Shown one piece after another: positions 36,300 to 48,582 of a DNA stretch of 64,000 nt. The position numbers and the translations under genes were made by a program. Position 1 is the first letter of the stretch; every line of letters begins with the position of its first letter. This DNA is from Platerodrilus igneus (Eukaryota > Arthropoda > Insecta > Coleoptera > Lycidae): the NCBI GenBank assembly GCA_036346225.1, contig JARFIW010001087.1, positions 1 through 64,000 on the forward strand, written 5' to 3'. The notes under the pieces were generated by a model, which worked only from the letters and a program-made list of their open reading frames with translations, was not told the DNA's origin and did not search any database.

Positions 36300-37580
36300 T
36301 GGTTGAAATTAACCAGTCAATAAAATAATATTACATATGTTAGATAGAGAAAAACGAAAAAAAAAGGAATTTTAGTCTGCATTCTTACTTTATTTTTCTG
36401 GATTCTGCCGAAGATAATTTTGTCATGTATGGAGGGAAGAAACATTTTTATAGAGCACATTGTCATTACCATAGAAACAGATAACATGCAACAGTTAATC
36501 GTTGACAATAAGGTATTGAACCGAATAATGTTACTAGTCAATGAAGTTCGAAAAACTTCCTATACCGGGTTGGTTATTTTTAATTTTAGGAAAATTGTTC
36601 TTTCAGTAGATAACTTCATGTTGGAAAAAAGTTATGTTAATAAAAATCATCAAACTGTTTATCAAATTCCCAGAAGTCATTTGGGATCTATTTGGAATGA
36701 ATTAAGTCTAGAATATTAATGATTTTAGTTGTTTCCGAGATATCTACAATTAAAAATCACTTATCAAGTATTTACAGTAAGCCGTCTGAAACTATAATCT
36801 ACAGTAACTGTAAATGAACGAACATATTCTTTAACTGTATGAATCTATAAACGTACCCTTAGTACGTTCTTGTAATTAGTTAAAGAACTTAGAAAGCAAT
36901 TTTGTCCACCGAAAACATTTTCTATCAGATTAAGTAATTTTTGATATATTTGGTTCTTTCCGTTAAGAAAGTTTATATGTATTTGTGAAAAAAAAGCATA
37001 CTTGTGTAATAGAGGAAAGGCTTGTTTTTGTACACCGGTGTCTTTCACAACTAAAGGTGGCAGTTCCAGCCTTGTAATAAAATGTATTGCAATTACTTAG
37101 AGGCGTGATTAATATACAGATAATTTACCATTTAATTTTAGAAACCTTCCTTTCAGCTAGCAGTTCTAAATAGGTATATTAGTGTTCTTACTGTTATCAT
37201 TTGTTTTAGGTTGGTTTTAGCATTAGTGTACTTAATGATTCATCATTTTGGCCAGAAACACTTTCCTGATCTCAGGTTTTGAAGCTTCTTGTTATTTTTT
37301 CTGAAAGTTTTTCCGAGGAGGACACGTCTTTCGAGATAATATCCGATTAAGATTGCTATTTACCACACGATAGTATTCCGGGACCCTCTTCGAACACATT
37401 TACATCGAAATTTCCACTGACTTAGTCGGTAACAATTTTGTTAGTACGGTTGATGTTTTCGGTACTTTATCTAGACACCGAATTTTTAGCGAGGTACTTC
37501 ATCGAGTTTTTTCTGTGGGTTATCGGTTAGATTTTCTGGTTCCAAAACGGTACGTAGCAAGCCATACTTGGGCAACCGTA
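36300..37580 (+). repeat. Repeat family X, plus copy
   Basis: Collinear with 46997-48582 and, inverted, with 24060-25340. The end region has gtattccgggaccc, cgaggtacttcatcgag, ctggttccaaaacgg and tacgtagcaa. The 99-codon frame at 36420-36719 is not preserved in the other copies and is not called a gene. Confidence 0.75.
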
Positions 37581-37914
37581 TTTTTTAAATATAAACTACA
37601 TCATTATTCGACTCCTAAAGACTTAGAAACTCTTTTTCGTATACATTTAAAAGACGTAGTGACTGTAGAACATTTGCAGCATTCATGCTAAAAATAAAAA
37701 TACTTTGATAAGTTTTTATACCAAATTGCGCATCTTTAATCATGTTTCGTAAAAGTTATTAATGGTCGGTTGCTCTTAGAAGTTGCAACATCATATACAA
37801 CATTCTGGCACTGCAGCGCATGTTTACGTGTTGTGAAATCAAACACTGTTGACAATTTGAGCAATATAATCACCTAATCAATTTATTCACGTTTGGTTCC
37901 CGCATGGTGTTTGT

Positions 37915-38045
37915 TCAATCCACATTGCAATATAATAGAGTGTGACATACGGCTAGATGTCTGCCGCAATTGTCACATACTGGTTTTTGTCTCCAGTTAA
38001 CAAATGAGAGGAGGACAAGTGTGTGTGTGAGTGTGTGTGTGTGGG

Positions 38046-38081
<36 letters not shown>

Positions 38082-39880
38082 TGTGTCCTAGTTTCAAGCG
38101 TGTTATTACGACCTCTTCTCGTGTGCCCAGTTCACATGGGAATTGCCACAGATACATGTCTGACTTAATATATTTTAATTCGCTTTGGTATTGTGACAAT
38201 AGGTCTTCCACTTTTATAAAATTCCTCATTTGATGCTTAAATGTATGTTGTCTATTCTGTCTATAGTGACGTTCGGTGTTTACTCGTTTGTAGCTAAGCG
38301 TGTTTCTTTGTCTACACATTCATTTTCTAAATATCCGTATGGCTAGATATCCAAATGAAAGTAACACGTTTCAAGATTTCTTTATACTTTGGTACACGCT
38401 ACACACCTTTTGAGTTAAGGGATTCGGTGTAAAAGGATTTTTGTCTTGTATGGCACTCCATGAATCTGTAAAGATTAGGTAGTGTTGTGATTGTGCATGG
38501 GAACAAAATAAGAGTGCTTGCAATATCACTTAAACTTCGGCTGTGTATATACACTCGAGATGTTGCTTACACCCAAGAGTGGGATTGCCCATATACTGTA
38601 ATGGGACATTCCATTCCCGATTCGGTTTTAAGTCTGTCAGTATTTTGAAGGTATGTTTGTAGTCCAAGTAAGTGTATCTTCTTTAATTGTTTTAGTCTAG
38701 ATGTTCTGGCAGATGTGTAAATAATGCAGCAATATTTAATACAGCTGTGAATGAGAGCTTTATAAAGTGCTAATAATATTTTTCGCATAGCACTCCATTT
38801 AATACTATTTATGCACTTTATTGTATTCAGAGATCTTCGTCAACGTTGCACTAGATTTCCAATTTAATTTGCTGCCAAAATCATGCCCAGGAAACGCACA
38901 TAATCTTCTACAATTGTTCCATTTCCGTTTAAAGTAAGCATCGGCTGAGAATGCACACTTGTTGTTTTGGTGGTGGGGAAATGTTGTTCCGTTAAGCGTG
39001 CAATGGTGGCGAAATTATCTATTTGTAGTTGTAGTACTCTTCGATAGTACGTATAGATTCACCCTCATAATAATTGCTAGGTCGTATAAATAAATACATG
39101 CTCCATCAGTTTTTTAATATAGAATTACAGAGACAGTAAAAGGGGTAACACTGATAATAGATTTATGATGGATTCCATTATTCTAATATTCTAGTAGTAG
39201 ACCGTATCTGTCCTACTTGGATTACGAAGATGCGTTCAAACAAAAATTCTCTATAATTGTTGGGAGATTTCCTCTCAGGCCCCAGTTGTAAAGTTGCTCT
39301 AGAATCCCGTGTCGCTTAGTCGTGTTGTAAGCTTTCTCCGTGTCAAAGATTATTGTCACCAGGTGATGTCTGTTAAAAAAAGCATTCGGTATGGCACTTT
39401 CTAAGCTTAATAATGCATCTATAGTTGAGTTGTATTTTCTGCATCCAATCAATCGAGGAGAAAGCAAACTATTTTTATCCAGTATCCATTGTAGACGGAA
39501 ATTTATCATCTTTTCGAATACTTTAACAGGCAGCACATTAATGATATTGGTCTATAGCTTGTTACCAGCGCAAGTTTTGGTCCGGGTTTCAATATGGGGA
39601 TAATTTTCCAGTTGTCTGGGTATTTCCCGTTTTCAAATAGATACAAATTTAGTAGTTTGCATTTTTCCTCTATTGGAAGTGTACAAATCATGCAGTAGGT
39701 TACAGTATTTGGTCCTCGTGACAATTCTTCGTTCGTTTGTAAAGCGAATTCCAATTCTGCTATTGTGAATTTTAGGTTGTATTCAAATGTGTTATTAGTA
39801 TACAAGTTTAATGATTCAGTATCTTTTTGTATTGGAAAAAATTGCTGGTCATAATTTGAAAAATAACTCGCTTGTTCGAA
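37915..39880 (-). pseudogene. I/Jockey-type LINE, RT to zinc knuckle, with microsatellite in coding region
   Basis: Minus-strand order: FTIAELEFAL, YRPISLMCCL (about 39560-39760); FEKMINFRLQWI, IIFDTEKAYN and HGILEQLYNWGLRGNLP (about 39230-39520); a decayed palm (QGSVISV-like text and IY-LYDLAIIM in place of YADD) at 38990-39190; LYKALIHSCIKY (about 38760); then ITRLKLGHT, and after a microsatellite LSFVNWRQKPVCDNCGRH and CHTLLYC (37915-38230). The RLKLGHT...C-x2-C...H...C tail is characteristic of I- and Jockey-type LINE proteins. The Asp pair of the active site is lost and frames shift several times. The apurinic endonuclease is absent. Confidence 0.8.
38018..38085. repeat. (tgtg)/(tgcg)n microsatellite inside LINE coding sequence
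   Basis: About 68 bp of gtgt then gtgc repeats. On the minus strand it encodes His-Ala-Arg-Thr repeats placed between RLKLGHT and the next LINE block, without breaking the reading frame. Confidence 0.9.
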
Positions 39881-40900
39881 TTAGTTCACTATAGTGTTAA
39901 GTACGCTGTCAACAATTGTAATCACTTGATTATTAGCAAGTATTGCCGAAATTAAATTCGGCAAAATATAATAAACTATGCATTTCTGAAAGGAATGTAA
40001 TTTAAAATGATGTTCCTGTCGTTAACTAAAAAGTTATCTATTTATTTTGCGTCGTTTTTATAATTTTCTGGGGTAATTTTGAAAATGTAACAAATAGCGC
40101 AATGTTTATTGAGTGAACGTTTTGCTCCAAGTTATAGGCTTAAAATACGTTATAGCGCCTATATGAAAAATTAAACCTAATGATAGTTACGTAAAATCGA
40201 AACATTAAAACTAAAATGTATCCCAATAATAATAACTTTAAGAAAATATACACGAAGCAAATAAAAACCATATACCTCCAATTAAAAAAATTTCAAAGTT
40301 TTATCATCCTATTCAAAATGGCTTTAAGTTGGTGGCATGATTGCCAATAATTTATTTATTCTATTCAGTTCGCACTTGTGCAATCCCACATGGTAAGACT
40401 AACCAATTAGAATTTCACTGCAGGTACAATATCATCGCAAATAACCTCACATTCATTCCCTTCCAGGAATTTATTTTATTACGAAAATAAAAAAAGTCAA
40501 TGGCAACGACTTCTTTATACCGGTAAATATTTAAATTGGGTTAATTGTCTAATCAAATATGTTTTACACAATATAAATTTGGATATGGTACTGTTTACTC
40601 AATTTTACGTCATGTAAATGCTAAACAAACAGCACAAATCCTACACTGCAAGCGTTTCGTATGTTTACAAATTTATTAGCGTCATACGATTAAATGTTTG
40701 TTGAAATTTGGAGCACATTAAAATAAGCTGATCAATGTTTGTTAATTAGCTTTTCACATACAAATAAAAATTATTATTTTACGTTTGACAATACTTAGCA
40801 CTTAAGTAACCGTTGTTGAAAATTCTTTCTTGAATTATTATAATATTAAAATGGTATGCTAAATTTTTAGATCTTTTTCATGTATAATATTGGTCTTGTG
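39880..40900. other. No recognisable feature
   Basis: AT-rich sequence between two minus-strand LINEs. Nothing recognised. Confidence 0.45.
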
Positions 40901-40909
40901 CGATTCACA

Positions 40910-42128
40910 TGAAGAACTTCTTAAATTCACTATCTGTGTGCAATAGTCTAATTAATCTAGGTCACCCCTACATCTCATTTTTCCTTTCTCTGCTTCTAAT
41001 ATGTCCCAATATTATTCCCTCCCGCTTTAGAATGTATCTAAAGATCCTTACCTATCGTATTTTATTGTTTTCTACATATTTCTTTTTTCCCCTATCATTT
41101 CTAGTCCCTCTATGTTCTTAACCTTGTCTGTTCGTGATATCTTCATCATGTCTGTAGTACCACCTTTCAAAGGCTTCTATCTTTTTCATGTCCGCTTCCC
41201 TTCTTGTCCACGTTTCACAGACCTACAGTGCTGTGCTTCACATATATGCTTTTGGCAATTTTTTACTTGTTTCCATGTTTGTTGTCTTCGAACACAGTAG
41301 TTGCTTTTTTTTTGGTTAAATGCAGCATGACCTTGTGCTAATATTTGTTTTAAATCTCTTGCACTTTTTCCATATTGCGTTATTTGGTTTTCTAGGTAGC
41401 AGAAATCCTTAGCCTTTTGTAAATTCTTGTTTCAAATTTGTGTTCTGATTTTTTACTTATTTTCCTTTCTTTTACATACTAGTTAGTATTGTTTGTTTCA
41501 TTAAGAGCTGCTTTTATCCTTTCTAGATGATATATCCGCTTAATCACTATATCGTCTACAAATCTGAGCATATCAATTGTTTATCCCTGCATAATAATTC
41601 CAAATGTCTTTCTGCATTTGACAGAATTTATCGCCTCTTCGATATATAAATTAAAACTTAATGGAGATAGCACACATTCGTCGCATCCAATATTTACTTC
41701 TCTACATTCTTGCTCTATTTCTATTACTGCCGTTTGCTCTTTGTATAAGCTATGTACTGTGCGTCTATCTCTATAACTCATTTTTATTTTTTTGAGTATT
41801 TCAAACATTTTTTCCCACTTTCCATTGTTGAATTCTTTTTCAGATATATAAACTCTGTATACAGGATTCCTTCTGTTTCTTGTTTTCTCCATTATCGTCC
41901 TTAAAGCTAAATTGGCTTTTCATGTTCTCTTGTTTCACCTAAACCCAAGTTTATCTGTTTCTAGTATTTCTTCAGTCCGTTTTTCCATCCGTCTTAGTAG
42001 AATTATAGTTAATATTTTTGATATGTGTTGCGTCAAAGTTATGTTAGGAAATTTTCACATCTATCCGCAGGTATATTTTTTAGTACAGTAATTATGGCGA
42101 TACGTTTGACATCGTTGAGTATCTCGTT

Positions 42129-42136
<8 letters not shown>
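40910..42136 (-). pseudogene. LINE copy 2, 3' part (same family as 13640-16640)
   Basis: Closely follows LINE copy 1 (15000-16100): shared gtacagtgct-type text, gtctgtagtacc, ccctgcataataattccaaa, gcctcttcgat, ctatgtact and tccatccg phrases. Translated minus: EKMFEILKK, RTVHSLYKEQTAVIEI, CVLSPLSFNLYIEEAIN and MLRFVDDIVI, where the active site FVDD is intact, unlike copy 1. It stops at tctcgtttgcc, where a Penelope dimer starts; the same LINE resumes at 46977-46996 and 48583-50400. Confidence 0.8.
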
Positions 42137-42184
<48 letters not shown>

Positions 42185-44590
42185 TGGTATTTCTTGACCT
42201 TCTTTTATATATTAATACTTGAAAGTTTGTTTCTTGGGAAAAAGGTCTAAATAAATAAAAGAATTTTTACATTATATGTGTGTTAATCAATACAATACAT
42301 GTACATTATATCTTAACAAATATCTAAAATGCTTACCCATAAACGGAGTTTTATATATTTATAACGTAGTATAAATTGAACTATTCACTAATTGATATGG
42401 TACAGTTACAACAATCTAATCTATTTAATTTAAAATTGTACAAAACATTTACGTCACAAATTAAAATACTGTCACAAATTTATCTGTATAAGTTATGTAC
42501 ACTTTGATGCGAGTTGCTAAACTCTTTGTCAAAATTTAAAATTCGAACTTTTTAGTTAACATGTATATTAAAATGTTTAGTACAGAGTTTGATTGAAGAC
42601 TAATGCTTGATTTATTAGAGGTTCTATTTCTTATCACTGGATAAAGACACTTTTTACAAACAGGTTAAAATCGTAATACTTTCTACAATTATGAAAATCC
42701 GTCTTATTGAGTAAATTTAACTTTATGTATAAATATATATCCATATGCTTATTTATTTAAATATATATATCTGTATATGTATTCATCTGTACATACCTCT
42801 ACGCATACACATACGTTTACTCACGCTATTTCGCCTCCATATATACAAAACTAACACCTTTTCTGATTAATTTTATGCATTTTATTTTAGTAGATTATAA
42901 TATATTTTACTTAATTTGCTAATATCTATTTTATCATTTACTGATGTTGGATGTTTAATAATATACACCATCTCTAGAAATTCTCAATTTTTGGTTTGCT
43001 TCTGTTTTAAAATTGTTCTTTTGCTGAATTCAATTTATGCTGGGCTTGTTTTTCATGTTTGGTTAGAGCAGTTTGGTTAGTTTTATCATATTTATGACCA
43101 TTTATTCTTTTCTCTAAATGCTGTACACTTTGCCCAATGTATACACAATTGCAATTCTGTTGACACGGAATTTTATAGATGGTGTGTGTTTTTTTATTCT
43201 TAGGAGTGTTATCTTTTAATTTACTAAAACAACTTTTTGTTAAATTGTATCCCTTGTGCGCAATTTTTATATTATGTTTTATTAATAATTTTTGTAGGTT
43301 TTCGGATAAATTTTGTACATACGGTATGGGTGCATATTTTATTATTGATTTATTTTTGGTATTGTTGATGTAGTTTGTGTTATAGTGTTTATTAATTTGT
43401 TTTTTAAATATCCGTTCAATTAAATTTAGTGGGTAATTATTTTCTCGTAATGCGTTTTTAGCTTTCTTCATTGCTTCCCATCTATATTCAGGGTCTGATA
43501 GTTTGATTGCCCTATCCGCTAGTCCTATTACGACAGACTTTTCTGGGAGATAGGATGTTGGGAGTAATAGTTAAGGTATCTTCCCGACCAAGTGTTTTAG
43601 TGTACCATGATGTTTTAATATGATGGTTTATCCGGTGCAATGTCATATCTAGAAAGTTAAGTTTATTATCTTTTCTACTTCAATTGTGAATTGAATCTTT
43701 TGTGAAAACTGTTAAAAGTTTAATTATATAATTGCATTTATCTTGTGGAATTGCACAAACACAGTCATCCACGTACCGGAAAAGAAAGGTAGCGAGAAAC
43801 TTATTTGTTTTATTATATTTTCCTCAGTTCTTCCAAAACCATTTGTGCCACCACACAATACAGCGCTAAACCCATAGCACAACCGTTTAGCTTATATACC
43901 TGATCTCTGTATGTAAAATAAGTTGAGGTTAATATTATTTCTGTTGTTTTATGAATTCTTTTTGGGGTATATTTGTATATGCTTTAATTTCTACCCACTT
44001 TTTCTATTAGTTGTATAACTAACTCTGTTGGTACATTTGTATATAATGATGTTACATCTAACGATATCAGAATATAGTCATCCGGTATAGTAACTTGTTT
44101 AATATTTTCTTTGAATTGCCAAGAGTCTTTAATATAAATTTGTTTTATATATCACGTTTTGAGAATATCTTTTATAAAGTTTGCAAGTTTATTAAGGGTG
44201 ATTGTATTGTCGAAATGATTGGTCTCATGGGCATACCATCTTTGTGTAGTTTGGTAACCCATAAAGCTTGGGTGGCAACGCGTTATTTATTATTAATTTT
44301 TACACTCTTTGGAAATATATCCTTTTTCCCAATTTTCACAATGTCATTGTTCATTTTTGAAGTGTGTTGGTAGGGTTTTGTTTGACTAATTCATACGTTG
44401 ATTTTTCCTGAAGTAGTTCTAAAATTCTGTTATTGTATGTTTGATTAGTCATTATAACCGTTTTGTTAGATTTATCAGGTTTTAATACAATTAGGTCGGG
44501 ACCTAATTATTATAACCGTTATAACCATTATAACCATTATAACCATTATAACCGTTTTGTTAGATTTATCAGGTTTTAATACAATTAGGT
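42137..44590 (-). mobile_element. Penelope-like element, minus arm of head-to-head dimer
   Basis: The outer end is an (at)n run (42137-42179). On the minus strand a decayed RT (43500-44590) leads to an open frame at 43471-43007 of 154 codons. That frame holds the linker and the GIY-YIG nuclease: HTIYKIPCQQNCNCVYIGQ, then HLEKRINGHK, then LTKHEKQAQH, the order of the (G)IY, YIG, Arg and His positions of this nuclease. GIY-YIG cuts the target to prime reverse transcription in Penelope elements. This arm keeps an uninterrupted nuclease, while the plus arm keeps a better RT. The terminal region lacks 54 bp found in the other arm (junction 42288/42289), removing the hammerhead core. Confidence 0.88.
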
Positions 44591-44600
44591 CGGGACCTAA
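44500..44600. repeat. Centre of Penelope dimer with 9-bp tandem repeats
   Basis: The palindrome axis lies near 44592 (acaattaggtc, two bases, gacctaattgt). Just left is a short array of attataacc units (44507-44555), and the whole junction gttagatttatcag...ggtcgggacctaatt is present twice (about 44461-44504 and 44557-44602). This is a duplicated head-to-head junction. Confidence 0.8.
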
Positions 44601-46934
44601 TTGTATTAAAACCTGATAAATCTAACAAAACGGTTATAATGACTAATCAAACATACAATAACAGAATTTTAGAACTACTTCAGGAAAAATCAACGTATGA
44701 ATTAGTCAAACAAAACCCTACCAACACACTTCAAAAAATGAACAATGACATTGTGAAAAATTGGGAAAAAAAAGGATATATTTCCCCCAAAGAGTGTAAA
44801 AAATTAATAATAAATAACGCGTTGCCACCCAAGCTTTATGGGTTACCAAAACTACACAAAGATGGTATGCCCATGAGACCAATCATTTCGACAATACAAT
44901 CACCCCTTAATAAACTTGCAAACTTTATAAAAGATATTCTCAAAAACGTGATATATAAAAACAAATTCTATATTAAAGACTCTTGGCAATTCAAAGAAAA
45001 TATTAAACAAGTTACTATACCGGATGACTATATTCTGATATCGTTAGATGTAACATCATTATATACAAATGTACCAACAGAGTTAGGTATACAACTAATA
45101 GAAAAAAAGTGGGTAGAAATTAAAGCATATACAAATATACCCCAAAAGAATTCATAAAACAACAGAAATAATATTAACCTCAACTTATTTTACATACAGA
45201 GATCAGGTATATAAGGCAAACGGTTGTGCTATGGGTTTAGCGCTGTCTTGTGTGGTGGCACAAATGGTTTTGGAAGAACTGGAGGAAAATATAATAAAAC
45301 AAATAAGTTTCTCGCTACCTTTCTTTTTCCGGTACGTGGATGACTGTGTTTGTGCAATTCCACAAGATAAATGCAATTATATAATTAAACTTTTTAACAG
45401 TTTTCACAAAAGATTCAATTCACAATTGAAGTAGAAAAGATAATAAACTTAACTTTCTAGATATGACATTGCACCGGATAAACCATCATATTAAAACATC
45501 ATGGTACACTAAAACACTTGGTCGGGAAGATACCTTAACTATTACTCCCAACATCCTATCTCCCAGAAAAGTCTGTCGTAATAGGACTGCGGATAGGGCA
45601 ATCAAACTATCAGACCCTGAATATAGATGGAAGCAATGAAGAAAGCTAAAACGCATTACGAGAAAATAATTACCCACTAAATTTAATTGAACGGATATTT
45701 AAAAACAAATTAATAAACACTATAACACAAACTACATCAACAATACCAAAAATAAATCAATAATAAAATATGCACCCATACCGTATGTACAAAATTTATC
45801 CGAAAACCTACAAAATTATTAATAAAACATAATATAAAATTGCGCACAAGGGATACAATTTAACAAAAGTTGTTTTAGTAAATTAAAGATAACACTCCTA
45901 AGAATAAAAAAACACACACCATCTATAAAATTCCGTGTCAACAGAATTGCAATTGTGTATACATTGGGCAAAGTGTACAGCATTTAGAGAAAAGAATAAA
46001 TGGTCATAAATATGATAAAACTAACCAAACTGCTCTAACCAAACATGAAAAACAAGCCCAGCATTAATTCGAATTCAGCAAAACAACAATTTTAAAAACA
46101 GAAGCAAACCAAAAAATTCGAGAATTTCTAGAGATGGTGTATATTATTAAACATCCAACATCAGTAAATGATAAAATAGATATTAACAAATTAAGTAAAA
46201 TATATTATAATCTACTAAAATAAAAATGCATAAAATTAATCAGGAAAAGGTGTTAGTTTTGTATATATGGAGGCGAAATAGCGTGAGTAAACGTATGTGT
46301 ATGCGTAGAGGTATGTACAGATGAATACATATACAGATATATATTTAAATAAATAAGCATATGGATATATATTTATACATAAAGTTAAATTTACTCAATA
46401 AGACGGATTTTCATAATTGTAGAAAGTATTACGATTTTAACCTGTTTGTAAAAAGTGTCTTTATCCAGTGATAAGAAATAGAACCTCTAATAAATCAAGC
46501 ATTAGTCTTCAATCAAACTCTGTACTAAACATTTTAATATACATGTTAACTAAAAAGTTCGAATTTTAAATTTTTGACAAAGAGTTTAGCAACTCGCATC
46601 AAAGTGTACATAACTTATACAGAAAAACAGTATTTTAATTTGTGACGTAAATGTTTTGTACAATTTTAAATTAAATAGATTAGATTGTTGTAACCGTACC
46701 ATATCAATTAGTGAATAGTTCAATTTATACTACGTTATAAATATATAAAACTCCGTTTATGGGTAAGCATTTTAGATATTTGTTAAGATATAATGTACAT
46801 GTATTGTATTATAGGTGAAAAAAACATCATTGATAAAGACCATCTAGCGACGGTCGAAACGTCTGATTAACACACATATAATGTAAAAATTCTTTTATTT
46901 ATTTAGACCTTTTTCCTAAGAAACAAACTTTCAA

Positions 46935-46976
<42 letters not shown>
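44591..46976 (+). mobile_element. Penelope-like element, plus arm of head-to-head dimer
   Basis: The RT frame starts at the palindrome axis (DLIVLKPDKSNKTVIM), so the copy is 5'-truncated there. It continues with PPKLYGLPKLHKDG, MRPIIST, LISLDVTSLYTNVP (to 45157), a 1-base shift, then MGLALSCVVAQMVLEELEE and RYVDD (45231-45434). The GIY-YIG part (45640-46210) is broken by frameshifts but still shows KTHTIYKIPC, VYIGQS and LEKRINGHK. The RT active site RYVDD is intact. The 3' end has a hammerhead-like motif at 46830-46863, an aataaa-rich tail and an (at)n run (46941-46976). The element resolves extrachromosomal and target-primed steps through RT plus nuclease; neither arm alone encodes both intact. 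Confidence 0.9.
46830..46863 (+). ncRNA. Hammerhead ribozyme-like motif in Penelope terminus
   Basis: TTGATAA (46830-46836), one base, stem GACC (46838-46841), loop of 10, stem GGTC (46852-46855), GAAAC (46856-46860) and GTC (46861-46863), the predicted cleavage triplet. Penelope-like elements are known to carry minimal type I hammerheads with very short stem III. Relative to the consensus CUGANGA, C3 is U and G8 is A. Confidence 0.6.
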
Positions 46977-46978
<2 letters not shown>

Positions 46979-46996
46979 CTGACAAGTTAGAAAAGA
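46977..46996 (-). pseudogene. LINE copy 2, 20-bp segment between two insertions
   Basis: aactgacaagttagaaaag matches agcttacaagttggaag of LINE copy 1 (16095-16111) at the exact place expected between the Penelope dimer and repeat X. It shows that the flanking LINE pieces belong to one copy. Confidence 0.6.
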
Positions 46997-48582
46997 GGTT
47001 GTGACATTTCTTGAAAATGCTTATAATCTTGTCTCATTTCAATAGTTTCTGTATGAGTAAATACCACCATTAGGGTTAGCCAATTTTCTTTACGCAATAT
47101 AATTTTTCGGTTACTATATTTTTTATCTAAATTACAATTATTTTGTATCGTATATGGTTTATACTCAAAGGTTATCAAATTCATTATGTCAATTTTAAAA
47201 ATTAGAGATTATATCATTATCGTAATTTTGTTCTAAATTATTAGAATTTCATGATTAATTTGTTTAGATTAATAATGTATTAATTTAGCGCGCCGGTGAT
47301 CTCATCGACTGGGTATGAAGACTTCCCAGACAGATTTTGTGCTGCCTCAGATAAATAAATGTCCCAGTTTCTGGTTTATTCGAGCTCTCCGTAAGTTAGT
47401 TCTACATATATATTAGATAAAAAAAGACACGAGGTTTCTCATTTGACTGTTTTAATTCGTCTATTCGAAGGTTGCAGAGGATGTTTGGAATTATTTTAGA
47501 AAGAGAAGTTTCATTTTCTTAGAGCACTTCATGACCAATATCCAAACAATAAACATGCAACTTTAGTAGGTCAACTACCTATCGTAAAAAAGATTTTCGA
47601 ACAGACAAAGTCGTCGAATGTTCGGATATTACTCTACCAAGTTGGTTATTTTCAATTCTAGGAGCACATTGGTTCTCAGATTGAGAATTATATGTTGGAA
47701 ATGAGCGTGTTGAGGATTTATGAAGTCAACCTAAATAGACGCTTTAATGGAGTCATCCTTAACTACAGTCAACAATCACTCATCAGATATTTATGAATCC
47801 ATCTGAAAGTATACGAGAGAGAGAGAGAGAGAGAGAGTTTATAACTGAATAAACATTTGAAGTTCATTGCTTTAACTAATAACTACTACTAACTACTACG
47901 TCTGTGTGGTTAAAATTTGTAATATATTTGATTTTTAATGTTTAGTTAAGGATGTCTAACATGTAATTGTAAGTAACACGTGTGTGTAGTACCATTGAAA
48001 ACACGATCGTCTAGAATAATGTACAGACATGTTTATATTAGTTTTTTTCCTCAATTCATGTGAAGATAATAATTGCAATTTTTTTGTTACAAATAATTTT
48101 GCATTTACTTAGAAGCGTGATTTCCACTTCAGGTCATTTAACAATAGATTGTAAAAATCTTCCTTTAAGCTAGCAGTTTTAAATAGTTTTTTCTCCTGTG
48201 TTCTTATGGTTAAAGTTTATTTTATATATAGGTAACATGGTACTAAATGATTTCTTCAATAAATTTTTAAGTCAGAATCAATCTTCTGATCACAGGTTTT
48301 GGCACCTTCTTGGAATTCCTTTTAGGACTTTTCTGTAAAAACCCTGCGTGATTAGGTGGCGTCCAAATCACTTTCCAATAAAGACATTTCACACTCGATA
48401 GTTTTTCAGTATCTGATTTATACACTTACACCACCCGTCCTATCGAGTTAGTCGGCAACCATTTTCTTAGTACAGTCGAGATTACGGCATTTTACCGAAA
48501 CGAGATTTTTAGCGGAGTACTTCACAGAGTTTTTCTGTAGATTACCGGCTAGATTTTTTGGGTCCAAAACTTACGTAACAGC
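46997..48582 (+). repeat. Repeat family X, plus copy inserted in a LINE
   Basis: Ends are set by the LINE on both sides, giving about 1586 bp, the best estimate of the length of X. It shares with 36300-37580: gattaataatgtatt, ttagagcact, aacatgcaac, ttggttattttcaatt, tatgttggaaa, agcgtgatt, ctagcagtt, agtacttcacagag and gggtccaaaac. An (ag)n run sits at 47815-47836. No conserved coding frame. Confidence 0.7.

Noticed and set aside
36420..36719. 99-codon frame in repeat X
   Set aside because: Not preserved in the other three copies.
24060..37580. A single 13.5-kb Maverick-like element with long terminal inverted repeats
   Set aside because: Repeat X also occurs as a stand-alone 1.6-kb insertion at 46997-48582, and no polymerase or integrase lies between the inverted copies.
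44500..44560. CRISPR-like short repeat array
   Set aside because: Contiguous 9-bp tandem units without spacers, at a palindrome junction in eukaryotic DNA.
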